Shown: positions 1 to 5,416, counted from the first letter of the stretch. The stretch: 6,957 bases of DNA from Cupriavidus sp. (GCA_013362725.1 JABFVP010000463.1:1-6957), one strand, 5' to 3'. The notes: generated by a model not told the origin, from the letters alone. Program-made: numbers and translations.

Positions 1-189
1 CTGGCCGCGCGCCAGGCCAACCTGCGCGGCGCCCTTGCCGCCACTCGCACGACGCGGCTGGACGGCCTGCACGTAGCACTGGTCGACGACGTGATGACTT
101 CCGGCGCGACCCTGCACGAGGCCGCCGCCGCGCTCAAGGCGCAGGGCGCTACCCGGGTCAGCGTGATCGTCGCGCTGCGCACGCCGTAG
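1..189 (+). CDS. comF: ComF-family phosphoribosyltransferase, C-terminal 62 residues (5' end outside window)
   Basis: The first reading frame is open from base 1 to a TAG at 187-189 and gives the last 62 residues of a type I phosphoribosyltransferase-fold protein. Visible residues 28-37 (LVDDVMTSGA) form the PRPP-binding signature: hydrophobic residues, two acidic residues, then a T-S-G-A-T loop. This is the form typical of ComF/GntX proteins. The short tail after it, ending in VALRTP, is where ComF proteins normally stop, so the 3' end looks intact. ComF is needed for DNA uptake during competence in some bacteria, but in most proteobacteria its substrate and role are not settled. It is followed 87 bases later by trmL on the same strand. 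The missing N-terminus usually carries a zinc-finger-like cysteine cluster, which cannot be checked here. The family call is fairly secure, but the function is not. Confidence 0.85.
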   Translation: MAARQANLRGALAATRTTRLDGLHVALVDDVMTSGATLHEAAAALKAQGATRVSVIVALRTP

Positions 190-244
190 CGGGCGGGATG
201 ACAGGGGCACAGGCGCGCGGTAAGCTGCGCACCGTTCTGACGAA

Positions 245-260
245 GGGCGCCCGAGCGCCC
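245..260 (+). other. Short GC hairpin in the comF-trmL gap
   Basis: GGGCGC at 245-250 is repeated inverted as GCGCCC at 255-260 around a 4-base loop, giving a perfect 6-bp stem that ends 16 bases before the trmL ATG. No T-run follows, so it is not a standard intrinsic terminator. It may be a leader structure or chance in GC-rich DNA. Confidence 0.3.
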
Positions 261-276
261 GCCATCGCCCCGCATC

Positions 277-747
277 ATGTTCCACGTCGTCCTGGTCGAA
301 CCGGAAATCCCGCCCAATACCGGCAATGTGATCCGCCTGTGTGCCAACACCGGCGCGCAGCTGCACCTGGTCAAACCCCTGGGGTTTCCGCTGGAAGACG
401 CACGCATGCGCCGCGCGGGGCTGGACTATCACGAGTACGCCACCATGCGCGTGCACGACAGCTGGGACGCGCTGATGGCCAGCGAGCAACCCGACCCGAC
501 GCGCATGTTCGCCCTGACCACGCGCGGTTCCACGCCGTTCGGCCAGGTGGCGTTCCGGCCGGGCGACTGGTTCGTGTTCGGCTCCGAGACGCGCGGACTG
601 TCGCCCGAGCGCCGCGAGTGGTTCCCGCCGGCGCAGCGCATCCGGCTGCCGATGCGGCCGGACAACCGCAGCCTGAACCTGTCGAACACGGTCGCGGTGG
701 TGGTGTTCGAAGCCTGGCGGCAGAACGGCTTCGAGGGCGGCAGCTGA
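277..747 (+). CDS. trmL: tRNA (cytidine/uridine-34-2'-O)-methyltransferase TrmL (SPOUT family)
   Basis: The 156-residue product matches the usual TrmL (YibK) length of about 157. TrmL is a cytoplasmic SPOUT (trefoil-knot) enzyme that uses S-adenosylmethionine to methylate the ribose of the wobble base in tRNA-Leu isoacceptors. The three family motifs appear in order. NTGNVIRLCANTG (14-26) is the N-terminal motif 1. FGSETRGLSPE (101-111) is the motif 2 loop with the conserved E-T-R-G. IRLPMRPDNRSLNLSNTVAV (122-141) is motif 3, which forms the knot and the cofactor pocket. The ATG at 277 is chosen because homologues begin directly with a short M-F/L-H-V-V-L segment; no strong Shine-Dalgarno sequence precedes it. 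The gene lies downstream of comF on the same strand and converges on the receptor gene with only 16 bases between the stop codons. The product is distinguished from TrmJ and TrmH by its small single-domain size. Confidence 0.95.
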   Translation: MFHVVLVEPEIPPNTGNVIRLCANTGAQLHLVKPLGFPLEDARMRRAGLDYHEYATMRVHDSWDALMASEQPDPTRMFALTTRGSTPFGQVAFRPGDWFVFGSETRGLSPERREWFPPAQRIRLPMRPDNRSLNLSNTVAVVVFEAWRQNGFEGGS

Positions 748-756
748 AACTGCCGC
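737..756. terminator. Possible hairpin between convergent trmL and receptor gene
   Basis: GCGGCAG at 737-743 pairs with CTGCCGC at 750-756 around the loop CTGAAA, a perfect 7-bp stem spanning the trmL stop codon. No T-run follows on either strand. It lies at the convergent junction (748-763), where a bidirectional terminator would be expected, but the evidence is structural only and weak. Confidence 0.3.
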
Positions 757-763
757 GGCGGGC

Positions 764-1741
764 TTACTCAGGCTGCACGCCGGCTGCGTGGATCACCTTG
801 TCCCAGCGCGCCTTCTCGCTCGCCATGGTCTGCCGCAGCGACGCCGGTGCCGTCCCGGCCGGCACGAAATACTGCGCGCGCATCTTGTCACGCACGTCGG
901 CGCTGCCGATGATGGCCACCAGTTCTCGATAGAGCCGGTCGATCACCGCCTGCGGCGTACCCGCGGGCGCCAGCACCGCCTGCCACGAAATCGCCTCGAA
1001 GCCGGGGTAGCCCGATTCCGCCACCGTAGGCACCGACGGCAGCACCGCGGTGCGCCCCGTGGTGGTCACCGCCAGCACGCGCAGCTTGCCGGCGTTGACC
1101 TGCGGCATCGCGATCGCCGGCACCATGAAGGCTGCCTGCACCTGTCCGCCGACCATCGCCGTGGTGACCTGCGGGAAGCCGGGATACGGCACATGCTGCA
1201 GGTCGACACCCGCCATCGCCTTCAGCTGCTCCATCGCCAGGTGCGAGGCACTGCCGTTGCCGGGCGAGCCATAGTTCAGTTCCCCCGCCCGGGACCGCGC
1301 GAGCGCGACGAACTCGCGCAGGTTGTGTACCGGCAGCCTTGCATCGACCACCAGCACGTTGGGCGAGGTCGCCACCAGCGTGACCGGCGCCAGCTGGCGG
1401 AACGGGTCGTAGTTGAGGTTGCGCGACAGCGTGGGCGCAGTCACCAGCGGACCGTTGATGGTGAACAGCAGCGTATAGCCGTCCGGCGCCGCGCGCGCCA
1501 CCATGCCGGTGCCGATGTTGCCGCCGGCCCCGGGACGGTTTTCCACCACCACCGGCTGCCCCAGCGCTGCGGCCAGCTTTTCGGTCAGGATGCGCGCGAT
1601 CAGGTCGGGCGACGAGCCCGGCGGGAACGGCACCACCATGCGCAGCGGACGTGCCGGCCACGGTTGGGCGAAAGCGCTGCCGGAAGCCCCGCAAACGCAG
1701 GCGGCAGCGAGCGCGATCAGCGCTTGTCGTCGTGTTGACAT
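764..1741 (-). CDS. Bug/TctC-family periplasmic solute-binding receptor
   Basis: The 325-residue product is a full-length member of the Bug (Bordetella uptake gene) family, the extracytoplasmic receptors of tripartite tricarboxylate transporters. Residues 1-25 form an export signal: STRRQAL with twin Arg4-Arg5 (Tat-like), a hydrophobic stretch at 8-17, and an A-F-A cleavage site before Gln26. Family landmarks follow: VPFPPGSSPDLIAR (37-50), VENRPGAGGNIG (66-77), PDGYT (86-90), YGSPGNGSASHL (157-168) and SVPTVAESGYPGFE (236-249). The two loops that bind ligand carboxylates in this family are therefore present. The ATG at 1741 is chosen because it directly precedes the signal peptide; the frame runs open upstream into gpsA, but that part looks like shadow sequence. 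The Shine-Dalgarno sequence is poor. The gene starts 40 bases after gpsA ends, with no TctA/TctB membrane genes nearby, so it is an orphan receptor. Orphan Bug receptors are very numerous in Cupriavidus and Bordetella. The ligand is unknown. Confidence 0.93.
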   Translation of the reverse strand: MSTRRQALIALAAACVCGASGSAFAQPWPARPLRMVVPFPPGSSPDLIARILTEKLAAALGQPVVVENRPGAGGNIGTGMVARAAPDGYTLLFTINGPLVTAPTLSRNLNYDPFRQLAPVTLVATSPNVLVVDARLPVHNLREFVALARSRAGELNYGSPGNGSASHLAMEQLKAMAGVDLQHVPYPGFPQVTTAMVGGQVQAAFMVPAIAMPQVNAGKLRVLAVTTTGRTAVLPSVPTVAESGYPGFEAISWQAVLAPAGTPQAVIDRLYRELVAIIGSADVRDKMRAQYFVPAGTAPASLRQTMASEKARWDKVIHAAGVQPE

Positions 1742-1781
1742 GCGGGGAGGAAACTCGGAAACAAGAAAAAAGGGCGCTCTA

Positions 1782-2798
1782 TCATTCGTCGCGCGCGTCG
1801 CGCTGCAGCAGCTGCGCCACCGCGTCGGCGGCGCTGAGCCCGTCGAACAGCACCGCGCAGACGGCGCGCGCGATTGGCATTTCGATGCCATGCGTGGCGG
1901 CCAGCTCGGCCACCGCCTGGGCACAGCGCACGCCTTCGGCAACATGGCCCAGGCCGGCCAGGATCTGCTCCAGGCTCTGCCCCGCCGCCAGCTGCTGGCC
2001 GACCTTGCGGTTGCGCGACAGGTCTCCCGTCGCAGTCAGGATCAGGTCGCCGACGCCGGCCAGGCCCATGAAGGTCTCGACCCGGCCGCCCAGCGCCAGG
2101 CCCAGCCGCGTCATCTCGGCCAGCCCGCGCGTCACCAGCGCGGCGCGCGCGTTCAGCCCCAGCCCCAGCCCGTCGCTGGCGCCGGTGGCGATCGCCAGCA
2201 CGTTCTTGACCGCCCCGCCGACTTCCACGCCGGTCAGGTCGTCGCTGCCATAGATGCGCATGGCGTGATGGTGGAAGGCAGCTTGCGCGCGGTCCGCCAG
2301 CGAGGGCTCGGTGCCCGCCACGGTCAGCGCGCACGGCAGACCCAGCGCCACCTCGCGGGCGAAGCTGGGACCGGTCAGCACGCCATAGGCAAAGCCCCCG
2401 GTGCGCCCGGCGGCGTCGAGCTCGGCCCGCACCATCTGGTGCGGCAGCAGGTGGGTGCCGGCCTCGAAGCCCTTGCACAGCCACAGCATCGACACCGGCT
2501 TCGCGCCGCGCGCCGCCAGCCGGCGCGTCATCTCGCGCAGGCCCGCCACCGGCGTCGCCACCACCACGATGCCGTCCGCATCGTCAGCGGCGTGCGCCAC
2601 CGCCTGCTCGAAATCCGCCTGCACCGCCAGGCGTTCGGACAGTGTCACGCCGGGCAGGTAGGCAGCGTTCTCGCGCGTGGCCGCGAGCGCCGCGAGCTGC
2701 GCCGGGTCGCGTCCCCACAGCACCACGTCATTGGTGGCCGCGGCATGGCTGGCGAGAGCGGTGCCCCACGCCCCGGCACCCAGGAAGGTCAGTTTCAT
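1782..2798 (-). CDS. gpsA: NAD(P)-dependent glycerol-3-phosphate dehydrogenase GpsA
   Basis: The 338-residue product has the typical GpsA length. This cytoplasmic enzyme reduces dihydroxyacetone phosphate to sn-glycerol 3-phosphate with NAD(P)H and supplies the backbone for phospholipids. The Rossmann dinucleotide motif GAGAWG is at residues 8-12 onward, directly after the start strand MKLTFL. The catalytic lysine is expected at Lys198 in VEVGGAVKNVLAIATG (191-206). The substrate-binding domain shows GLAGVGDLILT (245-255, with Asp251) and SRNRKVG (261-267). The start at 2798 is chosen because an N-terminal Rossmann strand should begin within a few residues of Met1; the 16 extra residues possible upstream would place the start inside the leader palindrome. 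The gene follows secB on the same strand, but a terminator lies between them, so it probably has its own promoter. A perfect 12-bp inverted repeat ends 17 bases before the ATG. The Shine-Dalgarno match is weak. Confidence 0.96.
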   Translation of the reverse strand: MKLTFLGAGAWGTALASHAAATNDVVLWGRDPAQLAALAATRENAAYLPGVTLSERLAVQADFEQAVAHAADDADGIVVVATPVAGLREMTRRLAARGAKPVSMLWLCKGFEAGTHLLPHQMVRAELDAAGRTGGFAYGVLTGPSFAREVALGLPCALTVAGTEPSLADRAQAAFHHHAMRIYGSDDLTGVEVGGAVKNVLAIATGASDGLGLGLNARAALVTRGLAEMTRLGLALGGRVETFMGLAGVGDLILTATGDLSRNRKVGQQLAAGQSLEQILAGLGHVAEGVRCAQAVAELAATHGIEMPIARAVCAVLFDGLSAADAVAQLLQRDARDE

Positions 2799-2815
2799 GG
2801 CAGCTCGAACAGTAG

Positions 2816-2846
2816 TTGGCGCAAGCGCTTTGGCCGCTTGCGCCAA
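2816..2846 (-). promoter_or_regulatory. Perfect 12-bp inverted repeat in the gpsA leader
   Basis: TTGGCGCAAGCG at 2816-2827 is repeated exactly inverted at 2835-2846 around a 7-base spacer. On the gpsA strand it ends 17 bases before the ATG at 2798, and no T-run follows it. It could be a strong hairpin in the gpsA 5' leader, an operator for a dimeric regulator, or a U-less terminator reinforcing the secB terminator behind it. The palindrome is certain from the sequence; its function is inference. Confidence 0.6.
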
Positions 2847-2864
2847 CGATGGTAGCCCAAAGGC

Positions 2865-2887
2865 AAAACGGGGCCGCAGCCCCGTTT
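2865..2887 (-). terminator. Rho-independent terminator after secB
   Basis: A perfect 9-bp stem, AAACGGGGC at 2866-2874 with GCCCCGTTT at 2879-2887, closes a 4-base loop. Read on the minus strand it begins 25 bases past the secB stop and its 3' arm runs into TTTT (complement of 2865-2868). It is a compact GC-rich stem with a short U-tract, as expected for an intrinsic terminator. It separates the rhodanese-grxC-secB unit from gpsA, although some read-through is possible because the U-tract is short. Confidence 0.7.
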
Positions 2888-2912
2888 CAGTGGATGGCGC
2901 AGGACGCCGGGA

Positions 2913-3431
2913 TCAGTGGCGAGCCTGGCTGCCGTCGGGCATCACGATGCCGCTGTTGCCGCCTTCGGCACCCTGGGCTTCTTCCATGGCGGCCTGCAGA
3001 CGTTGCTCGTACAGCGCCTGGAAGTTGATTTCCGACAGGTGGATGGCCTGGAAGCCGGCGCGCGTGATCACGTCGGCGATATTGCCGCGCAGGTACGGGT
3101 AGAGGATGGTGGGGCAGGCAATGCCCAGCAGCGGATCCAGCTGCTCGACCGGCACATTGCGGATATCGAAGATACCGGCCTGATGCGCTTCAACCAGGAA
3201 AGCGACCTTGTCCTGCACCTTGGTCGTCACGGTGCCGGTCACCACCACTTCGAAGATGCCTTCCTGCAGCTGCGAAGCGCCGACGTTGACCTGCACTTCG
3301 ACCGACGGGGCTTCCGATTCCAGGAAGATGGCCGGCGAGTTGGGCTGCTCCAGCGACATGTCCTTCAGGTAGACGCGCTGGATATTGAAGAATGGTTGAT
3401 CGTCCTGCTGGGTGTTTTGCTGGTCGCTCAT
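2913..3431 (-). CDS. secB: Protein-export chaperone SecB
   Basis: SecB is a homotetrameric cytoplasmic chaperone that keeps preproteins unfolded and passes them to SecA for Sec-dependent export. The 172-residue product begins with a polar tail, then FFNIQRVYLKDMSLEQPNSP (14-33), the diagnostic N-terminal strand of SecB. The core continues with EVVVTGTVTT (61-70), AFLVEAHQAGIF (77-88) and the conserved ACPTILYPYLR (105-115), followed by FQAIHLSEINFQALY (127-141). E. coli SecB has about 155 residues. The extra length here is a glycine- and acid-containing C-terminal tail after about residue 150, in the position of the flexible SecA-contacting tail. The ATG at 3431 has a modest GGAAG six bases upstream on the minus strand. 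The gene lies 204 bases downstream of grxC, and I see no convincing promoter or terminator in that gap. An intrinsic terminator follows it. Confidence 0.97.
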   Translation of the reverse strand: MSDQQNTQQDDQPFFNIQRVYLKDMSLEQPNSPAIFLESEAPSVEVQVNVGASQLQEGIFEVVVTGTVTTKVQDKVAFLVEAHQAGIFDIRNVPVEQLDPLLGIACPTILYPYLRGNIADVITRAGFQAIHLSEINFQALYEQRLQAAMEEAQGAEGGNSGIVMPDGSQARH

Positions 3432-3635
3432 GAAAGGCTTCCGGGAGGATGGGCTGGATGCGTGTCGGGTACGGCGGCGGCAGCGCCTGCAGCGTGCAGG
3501 GCCGGCCGGTCCCCGGCTGGAAAACGCATATGGTACATGACGCGAGTGGCGAATTCACCCGCGCCGGAGGGGATGGCAGGACCAGCCCGCCCGAAATCAG
3601 ACGATTCTGCGCAGGGGCCGTCCCAAAGCGCTGGC

Positions 3636-3893
3636 TCAGGCGGCCAGCAGCGGCATCAGGCCGCCCTGGCGGTCGAGCGCCGAGAGGTCGTCGAAGCCGC
3701 CCACGTGGGTGTCGTCGATGTAGATCTGCGGCACGGTGCGGCGGCCGGTGCGGCTCATCATCTCTTCACGCTTGCCCGGTTCGCGGTCGATCAGGATCTT
3801 CTCGATCGTTTCCACGCCGCGGGACTTGAGCAGGCGTTCAGCCATGACGCAATACGGGCACACCACGGTGCTGTACATGACGACGCGGGCCAT
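3636..3893 (-). CDS. grxC: Glutaredoxin 3 (GrxC)
   Basis: The product has 85 residues, against about 83 for E. coli GrxC. Glutaredoxins reduce disulfides and glutathione mixed disulfides using glutathione in the cytoplasm. After the first strand MARVVMYST comes the dithiol active site CPYC (Cys12, Cys15). TVPQIYID (53-60) carries the cis-proline Pro55 that shapes the glutathione site, and GGFDDL (65-70) is the conserved glutathione-binding turn. The dithiol site and small size separate it from the monothiol CGFS type (GrxD). The ATG at 3893 is preferred over one seven codons upstream because it has a strong Shine-Dalgarno sequence and the shorter N-terminus matches the family. It follows the rhodanese gene by 78 bases on the same strand and is probably co-transcribed with it, the same pairing as in E. 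coli yibN-grxC. Confidence 0.96.
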   Translation of the reverse strand: MARVVMYSTVVCPYCVMAERLLKSRGVETIEKILIDREPGKREEMMSRTGRRTVPQIYIDDTHVGGFDDLSALDRQGGLMPLLAA

Positions 3894-3900
3894 GTGGATT

Positions 3901-3906
3901 CTCCTT
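3901..3906 (-). promoter_or_regulatory. Ribosome binding site of grxC
   Basis: AAGGAG on the minus strand (CTCCTT on the plus strand) lies 7 bases before the ATG at 3893. It is the best Shine-Dalgarno match in the window and fixes the grxC start against the alternative ATG further upstream, which it would overlap or follow. Confidence 0.8.
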
Positions 3907-3971
3907 GAATGCAATGGGCGCGCCCTGGCCTGGCCGGGACACGCCGTGACGGTTACGACGGGTTGCCGCGC

Positions 3972-4385
3972 TTACTTCACCAGCGGCAGGCCCGCCTGCT
4001 GCCAGGCGGCAATACCGCCCTCGAGCGCGTAGATCTCACTGTAACCGGCTTGCTTCAGCGCTGCCTGGGCCTTGCCCGAGCGCTGGCCGGTCTGGCATAC
4101 GACGATGATGGGGGCGGCCTTGTCCTTTGCAAGCCCGGCGGCGCGCGCGGCCAGGTCGGCCAGCGGCGCGCTCTTGGCCTGCGGCAGGTGGCCCTTGGCG
4201 TACTCGGCAGGCTCGCGGATGTCGACCACGACGGCGCCGCGCTTGTTGATAAGCTGCGTCGCGGTGGCCGTATTGACCGACTTGCCGCCCGCGCTGCGCG
4301 AGATCGCGGGCCAGGCCAGCAGGCCGCCCGACACCACGGCGAGGGCGATCAGGGCGAGGTTGTTATAGTCGGCGAAGAAATTCAC
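3972..4385 (-). CDS. Membrane-anchored rhodanese-domain protein (YibN-like), GTG start
   Basis: The predicted product has 137 residues, close to the roughly 143 of E. coli YibN. An N-terminal segment, LALIALAVVSGGLLAWPAI (10-28), is a probable single transmembrane anchor. The rhodanese domain fills about 37-137. VVVDIREPAEYAKGHLPQA (52-70) is the CH2A-type motif with Asp55 and Arg57. VVCQTGQRSGKA (95-106) is the active-site loop with catalytic Cys97 in the C-x-x-G-x-R-S pattern. EGGIAAWQQAGLPL (122-135) is the usual closing helix. Such domains carry a persulfide on the cysteine, though the physiological substrate is not established. GTG at 4385 is chosen because it sits just before the membrane segment, has GGAAAG five bases upstream, and falls about 23 bases after the expected transcript start of a TATAAT promoter. 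An ATG-initiated form would need 34 or more extra residues spanning that promoter. It is the first gene of the rhodanese-grxC(-secB) unit. Confidence 0.9.
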   Translation of the reverse strand: MNFFADYNNLALIALAVVSGGLLAWPAISRSAGGKSVNTATATQLINKRGAVVVDIREPAEYAKGHLPQAKSAPLADLAARAAGLAKDKAAPIIVVCQTGQRSGKAQAALKQAGYSEIYALEGGIAAWQQAGLPLVK

Positions 4386-4415
4386 GTTGGCTTTCCGGTA
4401 GGTTGGGTCGGCGGC

Positions 4416-4421
4416 ATTATA
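4416..4421 (-). promoter_or_regulatory. Promoter -10 box for the rhodanese-grxC-secB unit
   Basis: The minus strand reads a perfect TATAAT here, inside one of the few AT-rich patches of the window. Transcription would start near 4409, leaving a leader of roughly 23 bases before the GTG at 4385. The -35 region is poor; the best match is TGGACG at a short 15-base spacing (4437-4442). This is a sigma-70-type call by motif only. Confidence 0.6.
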
Positions 4422-4423
4422 AA
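4418..4423 (+). promoter_or_regulatory. Possible -10 box toward gpmA, overlapping the divergent promoter
   Basis: The plus strand reads TATAAA, a five-of-six match to the -10 consensus, overlapping the minus-strand TATAAT. No acceptable -35 is found at 16-18 bases, and the gpmA leader would be about 160 bases long. It may simply reflect the near-palindromic AT patch. I see no better gpmA promoter in 4424-4575. Confidence 0.25.
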
Positions 4424-4575
4424 ATACGCGGTTTGGCGTCCAGGCCCTGCCGCTGCACGGCCATCCGCCATTGTCGCCTGTCCGAGACATGGGATGTTTA
4501 CCGAATCCCGTCATGGCCTGTTTTCACAGGTCCCTCCAGGTGACGGCGCGGACGCATGCAGGTTATCTACTCTCT

Positions 4576-4580
4576 GGAAG
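4576..4580 (+). promoter_or_regulatory. Ribosome binding site of gpmA
   Basis: GGAAG lies 7 bases before the ATG at 4588 and supports that start over the upstream in-frame continuation, which has no family-like sequence. Confidence 0.65.
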
Positions 4581-4587
4581 CAGCAGC

Positions 4588-5334
4588 ATGTACAAGCTCG
4601 TCCTCATCCGCCACGGCGAATCCACGTGGAACCTTGAAAACCGCTTTACCGGCTGGGTCGACGTCGACCTGACCGAGACCGGCGCCGCCCAAGCGCGCCA
4701 GGCCGGCAAGCTGCTCAAGGAAGCCGGCATGGGCTTCGACGTGGCCTATACCTCGGTGCTCAAGCGCGCCATCCGCACGCTGTGGCACGTGCAGGACGAG
4801 ATGGACCTGATGTGGATTCCGGTGCGCAACGAATGGCGCCTGAACGAGCGCCACTATGGCGCGCTGGCCGGCCTGAACAAGTCCGAGACGGCCGCCAAGT
4901 TCGGCGACGAACAAGTGCTGGTCTGGCGCCGCAGCTATGACACGCCGCCGCCTGCGCTGGAGCCGACCGATCCGCGCGCGTCGTACGACGATCCGCGCTA
5001 CGCCAATGTGCCGCGCAACGAAATCCCGCTGACCGAGTGCCTGAAGGACACCGTGGCCCGCGTGATGCCGCTGTGGAACGAATCCATCGCCCCCGACATC
5101 CAATCCGGCAAGCGCGTGGTGATTGCCGCCCATGGCAACAGCATCCGCGCGCTGGTGAAATATCTGGACCAGATTTCGGATGACGACATCGTCGGACTCA
5201 ATATTCCCAACGGCACCCCCCTCGTCTACGAGCTCGACGCCGACCTGCGCCCCCTGCGCCACTACTACCTGGGTGACCAGGAAGCCATCGCCGCCTCACT
5301 CGCGGCCGTGGCCAGCCAGGGCAAGGCACGCTGA
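4588..5334 (+). CDS. gpmA: 2,3-bisphosphoglycerate-dependent phosphoglycerate mutase GpmA
   Basis: The 248-residue product has the standard GpmA length. It interconverts 3- and 2-phosphoglycerate in glycolysis and gluconeogenesis through a phosphohistidine primed by 2,3-bisphosphoglycerate. The histidine-phosphatase motif LIRHGESTWN (6-15) has the phospho-accepting His9 and Arg8. ENRFTGWVDVDLTETG (17-32) is the substrate-binding signature of the GpmA type, and Arg60 (SVLKRA) is the conserved arginine. NEWRLNERHYGALAGLNK (81-98) contains the acid/base Glu87, and VIAAHGNSIRALVKYL (178-193) carries the second catalytic His182. All key residues are present, so it should be active. The start matches family N-termini and has a Shine-Dalgarno sequence. 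The gene diverges from the rhodanese and is followed after 179 bases by the S41 protease on the same strand. In E. coli the corresponding place is held by the unrelated cofactor-independent enzyme GpmI. Confidence 0.97.
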   Translation: MYKLVLIRHGESTWNLENRFTGWVDVDLTETGAAQARQAGKLLKEAGMGFDVAYTSVLKRAIRTLWHVQDEMDLMWIPVRNEWRLNERHYGALAGLNKSETAAKFGDEQVLVWRRSYDTPPPALEPTDPRASYDDPRYANVPRNEIPLTECLKDTVARVMPLWNESIAPDIQSGKRVVIAAHGNSIRALVKYLDQISDDDIVGLNIPNGTPLVYELDADLRPLRHYYLGDQEAIAASLAAVASQGKAR

Positions 5335-5343
5335 GATACGCCC

Positions 5344-5373
5344 GGGCGGCCGCGCCAGGATGTGCGGCCGCCC
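5344..5373 (+). terminator. GC-only hairpin after gpmA, probable terminator without U-tract
   Basis: A perfect 10-bp inverted repeat, GGGCGGCCGC at 5344-5353 and its complement at 5364-5373, encloses a 10-base loop and starts 9 bases after the gpmA stop. Each arm contains the 8-base palindrome GCGGCCGC. No T-run follows, so it is not a canonical intrinsic terminator. It may pause polymerase, protect the mRNA 3' end, or end transcription with Rho. The position directly behind the stop favours a 3'-end role. Confidence 0.5.
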
Positions 5374-5416
5374 ACCCTGAGCCGGGACGGGACAGGCCCA
5401 TTTCTCCACTCGCACT

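Noticed and set aside
198..932. 244-codon plus-strand open frame overlapping trmL
   Set aside because: It overlaps trmL in another frame and runs into the convergent receptor gene; the composition is Arg/Pro/Ala-rich and lacks motifs.
1766..1780. Six-T run on the minus strand between gpsA and the receptor as an intrinsic terminator
   Set aside because: The T-run follows GCGCCC, but I find no upstream complementary arm close enough to form a convincing stem.
1742..1945. N-terminal extension of the receptor into gpsA
   Set aside because: The extra 68 residues read out of frame through the gpsA 3' end, while an export signal begins exactly at the ATG at 1741.
1503..2855. 450-codon plus-strand open frame opposite gpsA and the receptor gene
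   Set aside because: It is antisense to two clearly recognised genes, its translation is rich in Arg, Ala, Gln and His with no family motif, and long antisense frames are expected in GC-rich DNA with strong third-position bias.
3432..3635. Small RNA or extra promoter in the grxC-secB gap
   Set aside because: The 204-base gap holds several GC-rich partial inverted repeats and a poor GTGAAT/TACCAT pair on the minus strand, none strong enough to call.
4556..4640. Upstream ATG at 4556 as a leader peptide for gpmA
   Set aside because: It is out of frame with gpmA, has no ribosome binding site, and reads on into the gene without a family-like sequence.
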